A DNA stretch of 64,000 bases from assembly GCA_020635035.1 (NCBI GenBank), contig JACKAO010000006.1:186001-250000 (forward strand), in the 5' to 3' direction. This DNA is from Calditrichia bacterium (GTDB lineage Bacteria; Calditrichota; Calditrichia; Calditrichales; J004). The translations under genes and the position numbers were made by a program. Numbering within the stretch: the stretch's first letter is position 1; each line of letters begins with the position of its first letter. The notes beneath the pieces were generated by a model. The model saw only the letters and a list, made by a program, of their open reading frames with translations, was not told the DNA's origin and searched no databases. Shown piece by piece: positions 34,759 through 43,495 of the stretch.

Positions 34759-37700
34759 ATGGCTAGGAGATCGATCCTTATTTTATTTACTGTTCTTCTT
34801 TTTACAACTGTTGCTTTTAGCTCTAATGTCAACAATGGTATTTTAGTTGATAAGAGCGGACAGGAATTTCTGCCGGGTAAATTTGTTGTTAAATACAAAA
34901 ATACCGGGAAATCCAAAGCAATTAATTACAGCGGACTAAATAGTACAATCGCCAGATATTCTGTTACTAAAAGTGAGAATGCTTTTAATAAAGTAAGGAA
35001 TAATGCGATCGCTCAAAAATTGAATTTGCACAATGTATTTGTAATGGAAACAAGTACATCAGATGACATATTGAAGATTGTTGAAGAGTTAAAAAAAGAT
35101 CCCAATGTTGAATATGCTGAACCTGTTTATATTAATAAGCTTGATGCTACTCCAAATGACGCCTTGTATGGTCAACAATATCATTTACCACAGGTGCACG
35201 CACCCGAAGCATGGGATTTAACTTACGGAAGCTCCGATGTCATAATCGGGATTGTTGACAGTGGTGTTGATTGGGACCATGAAGACCTTAAAGATATCAT
35301 TTGGATAAATGAAGACGAAATTCCCGATAACGGTATTGATGATGATAACAATGGTTATGTTGACGATGTTAGGGGCTGGGATTTTGTAACAAATGTTTCC
35401 GGTAGCGGAACAAGCAATGCTGCACCGGCTGAAGATGGTGAAACACCAGATAATAATCCAATGGATTTTGATGGTCATGGTACACATGTTTCCGGAATTG
35501 CTGCCGGGCATACAAATAACAGTATTGGTATTGCAAGCGTTTCTTCAGGCGCACGTATTATGCCTTTACGCTGTGGATGGCACGCGAATGACGGACTTGG
35601 CTATGTAAGTTCAGTCTTTGCAGCAGAAGCTTATGTTTATGCTGCGGATAACGGAGCAACTGTTACTAATCAAAGTTCAGGCAATTCAGGACAGTTAATT
35701 GTTGATGGTGCATATTACGCCTTTTTAAACGGTGTTCTGATTGTTGAATCTGCCGGAAATGGAAATGATGTTACGCCTTCAGTTTTAGGTGGACAATCCT
35801 GGGCGATATCCGTTGCTTCTGTAAATAGCAATGATCAAAAAGCAAGCTATTCCAGTTTTGGAGAATATGTTGGTGTCAGCGCACCAGGTGGTGATTTTTC
35901 TTCAGGTAACAATAATGGTATTCTAAGTACTGTTGTAGAGCCTTCAGATTTTTTTGGCGGAAGTAAATATGTTCAGTTTCAGGGTACTTCAATGGCTGCG
36001 CCGGTTGTTGCTTCTGTAGCTGGGCTGGTCAGATCTTACGTACCTGAAATTAGTGTGATTGATCTTTACGAAAGAATTATTAAATCTGCAGATAATATCG
36101 ATGCTGCAAATCCTGCTTATACCGGATTGCTTGGAAGCGGGCGTGTAAATGCGTATCGGGCTCTTACTGAGTCGTATTCTGCTGAACCAAAATTTTCTGT
36201 TCTTTCATCTATTGTAAATGATAATGGTGACAATGATCAGCTTGACCCGGGTGAAACAGTCGAGCTTACTCTTAATATCAGAAATACCTGGCAATCCGCT
36301 TCAAATGTTACTATCTCTCTGAGCGCAGAAAATGAGTGGCCAATTACCATCGAAAGCGGTTCTGTTGCAGTAGGAGCAGTTGGTGGCATACTTGATACAA
36401 CCACGTGGAATACATCTGCTACATTTTCAATATCCTGTGCGGCTGATGCTTATCCAAAATCAGAAAAGCTTACTTTAACAATTTCAGGCGATGGTTTTAC
36501 CCAAGAGCAGGACTATTATCTTTCAATTAATCCGAGAGTCCTTTTTGTCTCAGATTTTGATGCTGTAAATAATGAGTTTTTAGATTTTTCTTCATTTTTT
36601 GTTGATGCATTCGGAGCTAATGAAATATCGTTTGATCATGTGTACCATTCATTGACAACTATTAATGCTGATTTGTTAAGCAACTATGATATTGTTGTCT
36701 GGGGTTGCGAATGGTCATTCCCGACATTGGATCCGGCGGACCGAAGTGCAATAAGTAATTTCCTGGATAATGGAGGATCATTCTTTGTTTCAGGCCAGGA
36801 TGTTATTTGGGAACTGGCTAACGGCAGTGAAAATAATGCTGCGGATGTTACTTTTTTAAATAATTACCTAAAAGTGGGTTTTGTCTCGGATGATGTTGAA
36901 TTGAATTCTATTCAAGGTGTTGCAGCCGATCCTATTTCTGATAAACTGGATCTTGATTTCTTCCAGACTAAACGAGCGGTGGCTTCACAATATCCTGATG
37001 CTGTTGAACCTTTGGATGGAGCAATCTCATCTTTTAACTATATTAACGGGCTCAGCGGGGCAGTTCGTTACCAGGGCGATTATCGTCTGGTACTCTTTGG
37101 CTTTGGTGGATTTGAATCTATCAGCGATGCTTCCATTAGAAACGAAGTTATGCGTCGTGTAATTAACTATCTGGATGATATTGAAGTACATCACCAACGC
37201 GTTCGTGACCGCGAAGAAACATCAGGCAATTATGATGTAAGTGCTAGTTTTACCCTGGATTCAGGAGAAGTTGATTCTGTGAAGCTTTATTGGGATACAG
37301 ATGGAACCTTCCCATACAATAGAGTTGAAATGACTTCCGGAGTTGATGGTAAGTATACCGCCCAGATTCCGGCACAGGAAACTGGAACAACTGTTAGCTA
37401 CCTGATTTATGTAAAAACGACTGATGGGAAATATCATGTTACTGAAAAATATGAATTCAGTATTGGCACTGACAGTCAAAAGCCATCCATAGAATTAGTT
37501 GGCGAGCCTTATTGGAACACTGTCAATGCTTTTGGTACAGCGCCTTTTGAATTCAATGTTAAAATGGATGATAATCTTGGTGTTGATTCCGCAACTACTA
37601 AAATCAATTACTACATTGGCGATGGCGCTGTTCAGTCCACCATACTTTCACATGTTCGTGAAGATATTTTTAAGGGAAATTTCACTTTTAACGAAGCGGC

Positions 37701-38592
37701 ACCATTAGGTTCTGTTGTTAATTTTTATTTTTCTGTTTCAGATGCATCTGTTGCACAGAACTCAGCCATATCAGACACTTTTAGTTTTATGGTTGATTCT
37801 GTTCAGATACTCGATACATTTGAAAATGCTAATGAGCGTTGGGATTTAGGTAACAAGTGGGGAACTACAACATTTACATCAAAATATGGTAATGCATCGA
37901 TTACTGACAGCCCGGATGGTGATTATTTAAATAATACGGATAATCCTTTGACCTTTAAAGTTCCATTTAACCTTTCTAACTACAAGTTTGCCGAATTCAG
38001 TTACTGGGTAAAGGCAACAATGGAAAATAATGTGGATTCGATGCTGGTTGAAGCAAGCAATGACAATGGTGATAATTGGACAACCATTTCTTTCTTTGCC
38101 CGTTCAGGTTTCGCCTGGAGAAATCAAATATCCGATATTTCTGATTTTACCGGGGAAGGAAATGAAAATGTATGGATCCGCTTTAGAATGAAGACAGATT
38201 CGGCAAATGTGTTCGACGGAGTTTATATAGATGATCCTACAATTCGTGTGTCCACATTAGTTACCGGGCTTGCGGATTATGTAGAGACGGTTCCGCTTAA
38301 TTTCAGTCTTAAACAAAACTATCCCAATCCATTTAACCCGGCAACAACTATAGAATATTCTATAGCCCAACCATCCAGGGTTACTTTAACAGTGTTTAAT
38401 ACCTTGGGTCAGAAAGTAGCTCAACTGCTGCAAAATGATGAACAAATTGCAGGGAAGTATAGGGTAAACTGGCTGGCAAAGAATGAAACGGGCGTAGCGC
38501 TATCGACAGGAGTTTATGTTTACAGATTAAAAGCTGTAACAGCAGATGGTCAGGTAAAAAGCTTTACAAAGAAGATGCTGCTTATAAAATAG
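34759..38592 (+). CDS. S8 subtilisin-like protease, T9SS cargo
   Basis: ATG 34759 is chosen because GGAGG at 34749-34753 is ideally spaced; the ATG at 34747 lies inside that site. About 1,277 residues. Signal peptide, then an inhibitor I9-like propeptide (GQEFLPGKFVVKYKN ... DPNVEYAEPVY, about 20-120). The catalytic triad is complete: Asp at about 167 (IVDSGVDWDHEDLKD), His about 240 (DGHGTHVSGIAAG), Ser about 411 (GTSMAAPVVASVAGL). Downstream are beta-sandwich modules, a ThuA or glutamine-amidotransferase-like segment (about 595-800: LLSNYDIVVWGCEW), and a MAM/jelly-roll-like region (about 1020-1160). The end is a T9SS sorting domain (LKQNYPNPFNPATTIEYSI ... KKMLLIK). It should be a cell-surface or secreted serine endopeptidase. 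It follows the GWxTD gene in the same unit. Confidence 0.93.
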   Translation: MARRSILILFTVLLFTTVAFSSNVNNGILVDKSGQEFLPGKFVVKYKNTGKSKAINYSGLNSTIARYSVTKSENAFNKVRNNAIAQKLNLHNVFVMETSTSDDILKIVEELKKDPNVEYAEPVYINKLDATPNDALYGQQYHLPQVHAPEAWDLTYGSSDVIIGIVDSGVDWDHEDLKDIIWINEDEIPDNGIDDDNNGYVDDVRGWDFVTNVSGSGTSNAAPAEDGETPDNNPMDFDGHGTHVSGIAAGHTNNSIGIASVSSGARIMPLRCGWHANDGLGYVSSVFAAEAYVYAADNGATVTNQSSGNSGQLIVDGAYYAFLNGVLIVESAGNGNDVTPSVLGGQSWAISVASVNSNDQKASYSSFGEYVGVSAPGGDFSSGNNNGILSTVVEPSDFFGGSKYVQFQGTSMAAPVVASVAGLVRSYVPEISVIDLYERIIKSADNIDAANPAYTGLLGSGRVNAYRALTESYSAEPKFSVLSSIVNDNGDNDQLDPGETVELTLNIRNTWQSASNVTISLSAENEWPITIESGSVAVGAVGGILDTTTWNTSATFSISCAADAYPKSEKLTLTISGDGFTQEQDYYLSINPRVLFVSDFDAVNNEFLDFSSFFVDAFGANEISFDHVYHSLTTINADLLSNYDIVVWGCEWSFPTLDPADRSAISNFLDNGGSFFVSGQDVIWELANGSENNAADVTFLNNYLKVGFVSDDVELNSIQGVAADPISDKLDLDFFQTKRAVASQYPDAVEPLDGAISSFNYINGLSGAVRYQGDYRLVLFGFGGFESISDASIRNEVMRRVINYLDDIEVHHQRVRDREETSGNYDVSASFTLDSGEVDSVKLYWDTDGTFPYNRVEMTSGVDGKYTAQIPAQETGTTVSYLIYVKTTDGKYHVTEKYEFSIGTDSQKPSIELVGEPYWNTVNAFGTAPFEFNVKMDDNLGVDSATTKINYYIGDGAVQSTILSHVREDIFKGNFTFNEAAPLGSVVNFYFSVSDASVAQNSAISDTFSFMVDSVQILDTFENANERWDLGNKWGTTTFTSKYGNASITDSPDGDYLNNTDNPLTFKVPFNLSNYKFAEFSYWVKATMENNVDSMLVEASNDNGDNWTTISFFARSGFAWRNQISDISDFTGEGNENVWIRFRMKTDSANVFDGVYIDDPTIRVSTLVTGLADYVETVPLNFSLKQNYPNPFNPATTIEYSIAQPSRVTLTVFNTLGQKVAQLLQNDEQIAGKYRVNWLAKNETGVALSTGVYVYRLKAVTADGQVKSFTKKMLLIK

Positions 38593-38610
38593 TATTCAGA
38601 AAATAATCAA

Positions 38611-38747
38611 AAGGGGCTGTCCCAAAAGCATTGAAAACGTCATTCCGAATTAATTTCGGAATCTTATATGAATCAAAACGATTCTATAAAGATCCTGAAA
38701 AAATTTCAGGATGACGAAGACCATGATTTTAGGAAGCCCCTTTTTTT
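38611..38747 (+). terminator. Long hairpin region between convergent genes
   Basis: AAGGGGCT (38611-38618) can pair with AGCCCCTT (38735-38742), followed by T7 on the plus strand; the minus strand also ends in a T-rich tract. The stem encloses a palindromic repeat element (38638-38716). The subtilase and the ABC permease genes converge here, so a bidirectional terminator is likely. Confidence 0.55.
38638..38716. repeat. Palindromic MITE-like intergenic element
   Basis: 79 bp bounded by CGTCAT (38638) and ATGACG (38711-38716). It contains two hairpins: ATTCCGAA...TTCGGAAT near the left end and TCCTGAAA...TTTCAGGA near the right end, with GAATC/GATTC pairs between. The form resembles small mobile palindromic repeats found between genes in many bacteria. 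Only one copy is in this window, so its repeat status is not proven. Confidence 0.45.
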
Positions 38748-38764
38748 GTATTAAACCATATTTT

Positions 38765-40024
38765 TTAAAGTCTTATCCACTTCATTATTTCCGGTAAAGT
38801 CGGCCGCTTGCCATACATAAGAATTCCAACCCTGTAAATTTTTGCAACAAGTAAGATCATCAATACTATTGTTGCAATCAGGATCAATACAGATGTCCAA
38901 ATCTCAATCATTGACGGTGTTGACAGGTTAATCCGTGCAAACATTATAATAGGGGAGAAAAACGGTATATAGGATAATACCTGAACGATAGTGCTATCCG
39001 GGTTTTTTACCATAAAGCTTATCAAAATGAGTGGGATAATAAGCATAAAAGTTATAGGTGTTGCTGCCTGTTGTGCTTCCTGATCAGTGTTAGTTATAGC
39101 ACCCACTCCTGTATACATTGTTGAAAACAGAAAATAACCCAACAGGTAAAACAGGATGAAATAAAGCAGAATTTCAGGTGAAAAGCTGAATGCATCAGCA
39201 GAAACAGGCATCATTCGTGCCCCAAAGAAAATTAGGATGAAACCAAAAAGTACCCAGATGACATATTGTGTTAATCCAACAGAACCCTGACCAAGAATTT
39301 TACCTGCCATTATTTGAAATGGATTCGCTGATGACAGTAAAACTTCAATTATGCGTGTTGTTTTTTCCTGGATAATACTTCGCATAATACTCATGCCATA
39401 CATGATTAGTGTAACATACAGTATAAGTACGAAAATAAAGGTAGAGAAAAATTCATCAATAAATCCACGTTCCGATTCTTCTCCTTCTTTTGTGATTTTT
39501 ATAGTTTTGATACCTACGGATTTAGTTAGCTCATTTATTACTTCATGGTCGAAACCGGAGTTTTGTAAACGGTGGTCAATTGTAATTGTACTGACTATTT
39601 TCTGCAGACGCCTGTTCAGATCAAAATTTGCAACGTTCTTTGAATAATATTTTAAATCATCTCCTTCAACGATATCCTTAGGAATAACAAGAAAACCATC
39701 GATTGTTTCGGAGTTGACATTTTCTTTTTGAGCTTCAATAATCTGATCGGTATCGGAATTGGGCTGGAGTATATTTATTATAAAACGCGGTGTCCCATCT
39801 TTAAGAGAATCATCCAGAGCTTCCGGCATTTTATCTGCAATTATGCCCGATTCATCAAGGATGCTTAAAACAGTGGGTTCTTCAATATCCATGCGTACCA
39901 GTAAAGATGGAACAATCCCCATGGCGATCATTATGATTGGGGTTAATAATGTCATAATTATAAAACTTTTTTTGAAAACTGCTTCTTTGTATTCTCTTTT
40001 TATTATTGTAAGTATCTTATCCAT
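38765..40024 (-). CDS. ABC-2 type transporter permease (NatB-like)
   Basis: 419 residues. An N-terminal membrane segment (KKSFIIMTLLTPIIMIAMGIVP) is followed by a long extracytoplasmic domain (about 45-190) and five C-terminal membrane segments (FIFVLILYVTLIMYGMSIM, YVIWVLFGFILIFFG, ILLYFILFYLLGYFLFSTMY, PITFMLIIPLILISFM, SVLILIATIVLMILLVAKIY). The conserved SIMRSIIQEKTTRIIEVLLSSANPFQIMAGKILG stretch is typical of NatB/YhaP permeases. The partner ATPase gene is directly upstream on the same strand, with GGAGG before the ATG. Such exporters move sodium, drugs or lipids outward; the substrate here is unknown. The gene ends in the hairpin-rich region shared with the subtilase gene. Confidence 0.9.
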   Translation of the reverse strand: MDKILTIIKREYKEAVFKKSFIIMTLLTPIIMIAMGIVPSLLVRMDIEEPTVLSILDESGIIADKMPEALDDSLKDGTPRFIINILQPNSDTDQIIEAQKENVNSETIDGFLVIPKDIVEGDDLKYYSKNVANFDLNRRLQKIVSTITIDHRLQNSGFDHEVINELTKSVGIKTIKITKEGEESERGFIDEFFSTFIFVLILYVTLIMYGMSIMRSIIQEKTTRIIEVLLSSANPFQIMAGKILGQGSVGLTQYVIWVLFGFILIFFGARMMPVSADAFSFSPEILLYFILFYLLGYFLFSTMYTGVGAITNTDQEAQQAATPITFMLIIPLILISFMVKNPDSTIVQVLSYIPFFSPIIMFARINLSTPSMIEIWTSVLILIATIVLMILLVAKIYRVGILMYGKRPTLPEIMKWIRL

Positions 40025-40025
40025 A

Positions 40026-40922
40026 TTAATTACCTCCGGCTAAAGAAATAAAAATTTCGTTCAGGCTTGATTTGGACGATTGTATTGCGGTGATTTCTAC
40101 AGTATCAATAACTTTTTTAATTAGCTGCGAAGGTGAATGGCCTTCCTTCATCTCTACTTCAACATAATTTGGATAATGATCGACCTTAGTCACTATGTCA
40201 TTTTGATTAAAAACTTTTCCGTCACCATGAAACTCTATGTGGACTGAATTTTTTCCGTATTCCGATAATATTTCATTCAGTTTGCCATCAAGTACTTTAT
40301 TTCCTTTGTTTATCATTAATATTTCGTTACACAATTTTTCAGCCGCATCCATCATATGGGTAGAAAACATGATGGCTTTGCCCTTATCACGCATATCCAT
40401 CATCAGATTTTTAATAAGATTAACATTAACAGGATCAAGGCCTGAAAATGGTTCATCCAAAATTATCAGGTCAGGATCGTGCATAATAGTCCCGATAATC
40501 TGAATCTTTTGCTGCATCCCTTTTGAAAGTTCATCAATATTATTTTGACTTTTTTCACCGAGTTGCATCTTTTCGAGCCAAAAAACAGCACTCTCTTTTG
40601 CTGCTGCTGTTTTCATACCATGCAATTCTCCCAGAAAAACGAGCATGTCAATAACTTTCATCTTCTGGTATAAACCACGTTCTTCCGGAAGATAACCGAT
40701 GCGTGATTTTAAAGAATCGTTCATTGTCTGACCAAAAAGTTTAATGCTTCCGGAGTCGGGTGCAATGATATTCATTATCATTCGAATGGTCGTCGTTTTT
40801 CCTGCGCCGTTGGGCCCCAGAATTCCATAAATATGACCTTCGCTGACATCGAATGAAACATCGTTAACAGCAGTGTATTCTCCATATTTCTTAACGATGT
40901 TATTAATTTCCAGGACAGGCAT
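40026..40922 (-). CDS. ABC transporter ATP-binding protein (NatA-like)
   Basis: 298 residues. Walker A is GPNGAGKTT near residue 37, the signature is LSKGMQQK, and Walker B with the catalytic Glu is LIILDEPFSGLDP; the H-loop is STHMMDAAEKLC. The last 80 residues (KVFNQNDIVTKVDHYPNYVEVEMKEGHS... and SLNEIFISLAGG) are the C-terminal domain seen in YhaQ/NatA-type ATPases. It powers the ABC-2 permease encoded 1 bp downstream. AAGGAGG lies just upstream of the ATG. The promoter region is shared with the divergently oriented amidase gene and contains perfect dyads at 41004-41016 and 41054-41074, which could regulate both directions. Confidence 0.94.
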   Translation of the reverse strand: MPVLEINNIVKKYGEYTAVNDVSFDVSEGHIYGILGPNGAGKTTTIRMIMNIIAPDSGSIKLFGQTMNDSLKSRIGYLPEERGLYQKMKVIDMLVFLGELHGMKTAAAKESAVFWLEKMQLGEKSQNNIDELSKGMQQKIQIIGTIMHDPDLIILDEPFSGLDPVNVNLIKNLMMDMRDKGKAIMFSTHMMDAAEKLCNEILMINKGNKVLDGKLNEILSEYGKNSVHIEFHGDGKVFNQNDIVTKVDHYPNYVEVEMKEGHSPSQLIKKVIDTVEITAIQSSKSSLNEIFISLAGGN

Positions 40923-41003
40923 TATTCCTCCTTTTCTATATTCTTTTTGTAAAGCATAAGTAAGCCATTTAGGGATTCGCCTATAAAGACGCTTACAAAA
41001 ATG

Positions 41004-41016
41004 TTATGTTACATAA
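41004..41016. promoter_or_regulatory. Palindrome in the divergent promoter region
   Basis: TTATGT-T-ACATAA, a perfect 6-1-6 palindrome between the ABC transporter and amidase genes. It has the size and symmetry of a transcription-factor site, but the regulator is unknown. Confidence 0.4.
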
Positions 41017-41053
41017 TCAATGAAACAATTGATAAATAAGGTTTGTTGAATCA

Positions 41054-41076
41054 AAATTACAAATTATGTAATTTGA
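41054..41076. promoter_or_regulatory. 8-5-8 inverted repeat upstream of the amidase gene
   Basis: AAATTACA (41054-41061), AATTA, TGTAATTT (41067-41074). It overlaps TTATGTAATTTGA (41064-41076), which occurs again at 56972-56984 ahead of another gene. It lies about 40 bp before the amidase ATG and could be an operator. Confidence 0.4.
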
Positions 41077-41113
41077 CTACTTAATTAAAGACTGCGAATA
41101 ATAATTTCTGATA

Positions 41114-42649
41114 ATGATATTGAAAACAAAACTTCTCCTTTTTACTTCTGCCTGTTTATTTTTATTAATCGTTCCCCTGAACCTGCTTGCTTTAAAACAA
41201 AATCAGTCAGTCGTAATTGACAACAAAACAGGGGATTTTCCTTTACAGCAGGTCACATCTTTTGATGAATATAAGGAAACGTATATCTCTCTGAATGATT
41301 TTGCCGTAAAAACTGGTTATGGAATTTATACGAATGAATCCAGGCAGAAATCAGTTCTGTATGTGGGCAGTGATAAAGCAACCTTTACTGCGAATAATAC
41401 TTACGTTATTCTAAATGATCATACATACCAGTTGCTTTATATTCCGTTATGGAAGGACTCTGAGCTGTGGGTTCCCGTAAATATGATGGTTGATTTATTC
41501 AATAATCATACCGCGCAGCGCTTCGATTTTGATTCCAGGGAAAAAATATTAACAATTGGCCATAGCGATGTTAACCTGACCAGTATCGGTATAGAAGCAA
41601 AAGATAATGGCACACTCATAAAAGTTGCTTCATCTAAAAAATTTACATCAAACGATATTTCTTTAAAAGTTACCAACGGGTGGCTGCATATAGATGTTTA
41701 TGGCGGTAAAATTCATGCTGAATCGGCAAAGCGGGTTAAAACAGCAGGTGTAGTTTCTGAGATTGATGTGATTGAATTTGACCAGCTTGTATCACTGGCT
41801 TTTAAGCTGAAAAAGAAAATTATATCCAAAGAATTAGTGATAGAAAATGACAGTAATAATTTTTATGTAAATCTGCGTACAAACGAAAAAGTTGAAGCCG
41901 ATCAGCAGGCTCAGATTGAGCTGGAAAAACAAAAGCAGGAATGGCTGATCAAAACGATTATTATTGATGCCGGGCACGGCGGAAAAGACCCGGGCGCGAT
42001 CGGTTATGGCGGATTAAAAGAAAAAGATATCACTCTGGCTGTGGCCTTAAAACTTGGTCAGATCATCAGTAAAAACCTTCCGGGCACCAAAGTAATATAC
42101 ACCCGTGATACGGATGTTTTTATCCCACTTTGGCAGCGTACTAAAATTGCCAACGAGAGCAAGGGGAATTTATTCGTAAGTCTGCATTGCAACAGCAATA
42201 ATAACAAACATGTAAGCGGCGTTGAAACGTATTTCCTGAGTGCGGATAAGGATAAGAATCTGCAGGCCCAGGAAGTTGTGCTGACAGAAAATGCATCTAT
42301 AAAATTTGAAAAAGCAGAAGACCAAAAACGTTACGAAGGGATTAATTTTATCCTTGCAACCATGGCCCAAAGTGCGTTTATTCGTCAAAGCCAGTATTTA
42401 GCATCAGTGATCCAGAATTCGTTTGCCAGAAATTTAAAACCTGTCGGAATAAAAGACAGGGGAGTGAAACAAGGTCGTTTCTGGGTGATGGTTGGAGCCA
42501 CTATGCCTAATGTACTTATCGAAATGGGTTTTATCTCCAACAAAGCTGAATCGCAGTTTCTTAAAAAGCAGGCATCGCAAATGAAAGTTGCAGAGTCGGT
42601 TTTTGAAGCCATTATGAAATACAAAAAAGACATAGAATCGGCAATCTGA
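41114..42649 (+). CDS. N-acetylmuramoyl-L-alanine amidase (Amidase_3)
   Basis: 511 residues with an N-terminal hydrophobic signal (LLLFTSACLFLLIVPLNLLA). The first 150 residues of the mature part resemble a copper-amine-oxidase-like N-terminal domain (YISLNDFAVKTGY, ELWVPVNMMVDLFN); about 150-270 is an AMIN-like beta domain. The catalytic Amidase_3 domain (about 280-500) has the zinc ligands in IIIDAGHGGKDPGAIG (His 288), GLKEKDITL (Glu) and FVSLHCNSN (His), and the catalytic Glu in VLIEMGFISN. It cleaves the amide between MurNAc and L-Ala in peptidoglycan, most likely for daughter-cell separation. It overlaps murI by 1 bp. The domain order is usual for FCB bacteria. Confidence 0.93.
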   Translation: MILKTKLLLFTSACLFLLIVPLNLLALKQNQSVVIDNKTGDFPLQQVTSFDEYKETYISLNDFAVKTGYGIYTNESRQKSVLYVGSDKATFTANNTYVILNDHTYQLLYIPLWKDSELWVPVNMMVDLFNNHTAQRFDFDSREKILTIGHSDVNLTSIGIEAKDNGTLIKVASSKKFTSNDISLKVTNGWLHIDVYGGKIHAESAKRVKTAGVVSEIDVIEFDQLVSLAFKLKKKIISKELVIENDSNNFYVNLRTNEKVEADQQAQIELEKQKQEWLIKTIIIDAGHGGKDPGAIGYGGLKEKDITLAVALKLGQIISKNLPGTKVIYTRDTDVFIPLWQRTKIANESKGNLFVSLHCNSNNNKHVSGVETYFLSADKDKNLQAQEVVLTENASIKFEKAEDQKRYEGINFILATMAQSAFIRQSQYLASVIQNSFARNLKPVGIKDRGVKQGRFWVMVGATMPNVLIEMGFISNKAESQFLKKQASQMKVAESVFEAIMKYKKDIESAI

Positions 42650-43482
42650 TGAAAACACAGCCAATAGGTATTTTTGACTCCGGTATCGGGGGTCTGACTG
42701 TCCTTAAAGAACTGAAAAAAATTCTTCCTAATGAGCAATTGATCTATTTTGGCGATACGGCACGTATACCTTACGGAACCAAATCAAAGGAACTTGTTCA
42801 GCAATATGCTTTGGAAGATGCTGCTTTTTTACTTCAGTATAATGTAAAAATGGTGGTAGTTGCCTGTAATACTGCATCGGCAATGGCGATAGATGTTTTA
42901 AAAGAAAGGCTTGATATTCCTGTGGTTGGAGTTGTAATTCCGGGTGCCAAAGGAGCTGTAAGGGATACTGCCAATAAAAAAATAGGTGTTATCGGAACTT
43001 CGGCAACAGTGAATAGCAACGCATATTCAAAAGCAATAAAGCAGATAAGCACAACAGAAACAGAAGTTATTTCAAAAGCTTGTCCGCTTTTAGTGCCGGT
43101 TGTTGAAGAAGGTTGGCTTGATGAACAGGCAACGTATCTGATTTTGCAGAAATATCTGAAAGATGTTCTGCAGGAAAACATCGATACGCTTATCCTGGGT
43201 TGTACGCATTATCCTTTGCTGCAGGATGCTATCAGGAAAGTTACGGGACCTTCTGTAAAATTAATTGACTCAGGCTCTGAAACAGCCGAATTTGTGAAAA
43301 ATATTTTAGCTGAAAAAAATCTTCTTAATGATCTGGCCAGAATGGGTGAAGATCAGTTTTTTGTAAGCGATATTCCCCAAAAATTTGAAGAAATTGGTTC
43401 CCGGTTTCTTGGAGAGCCTTTAAGAAATGTTCAGCGCATAGATTTTGATAAATTTCTGATTACACATCAGAAACTGTTTTAA
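42649..43482 (+). CDS. murI: Glutamate racemase
   Basis: 277 residues. It makes D-glutamate for peptidoglycan. The two catalytic cysteines lie in VVACNTASAMA (Cys about 73) and LGCTHYPLL (Cys about 185). Other conserved parts are GIFDSGIGGLTVLKEL at residue 6-21, IYFGDTARIPYGTKS and GVVIPGAKGAV. The start ATG overlaps the amidase stop (ATGA), so the two are translationally coupled, a sensible pairing of cell-wall genes. Length and motifs are normal. Confidence 0.97.
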   Translation: MKTQPIGIFDSGIGGLTVLKELKKILPNEQLIYFGDTARIPYGTKSKELVQQYALEDAAFLLQYNVKMVVVACNTASAMAIDVLKERLDIPVVGVVIPGAKGAVRDTANKKIGVIGTSATVNSNAYSKAIKQISTTETEVISKACPLLVPVVEEGWLDEQATYLILQKYLKDVLQENIDTLILGCTHYPLLQDAIRKVTGPSVKLIDSGSETAEFVKNILAEKNLLNDLARMGEDQFFVSDIPQKFEEIGSRFLGEPLRNVQRIDFDKFLITHQKLF

Positions 43483-43495
43483 AAAGGATGCACAG

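Noticed and set aside
42834..43181. 115-codon antisense frame over murI
   Set aside because: Composition is low-complexity and it overlaps conserved murI codons.
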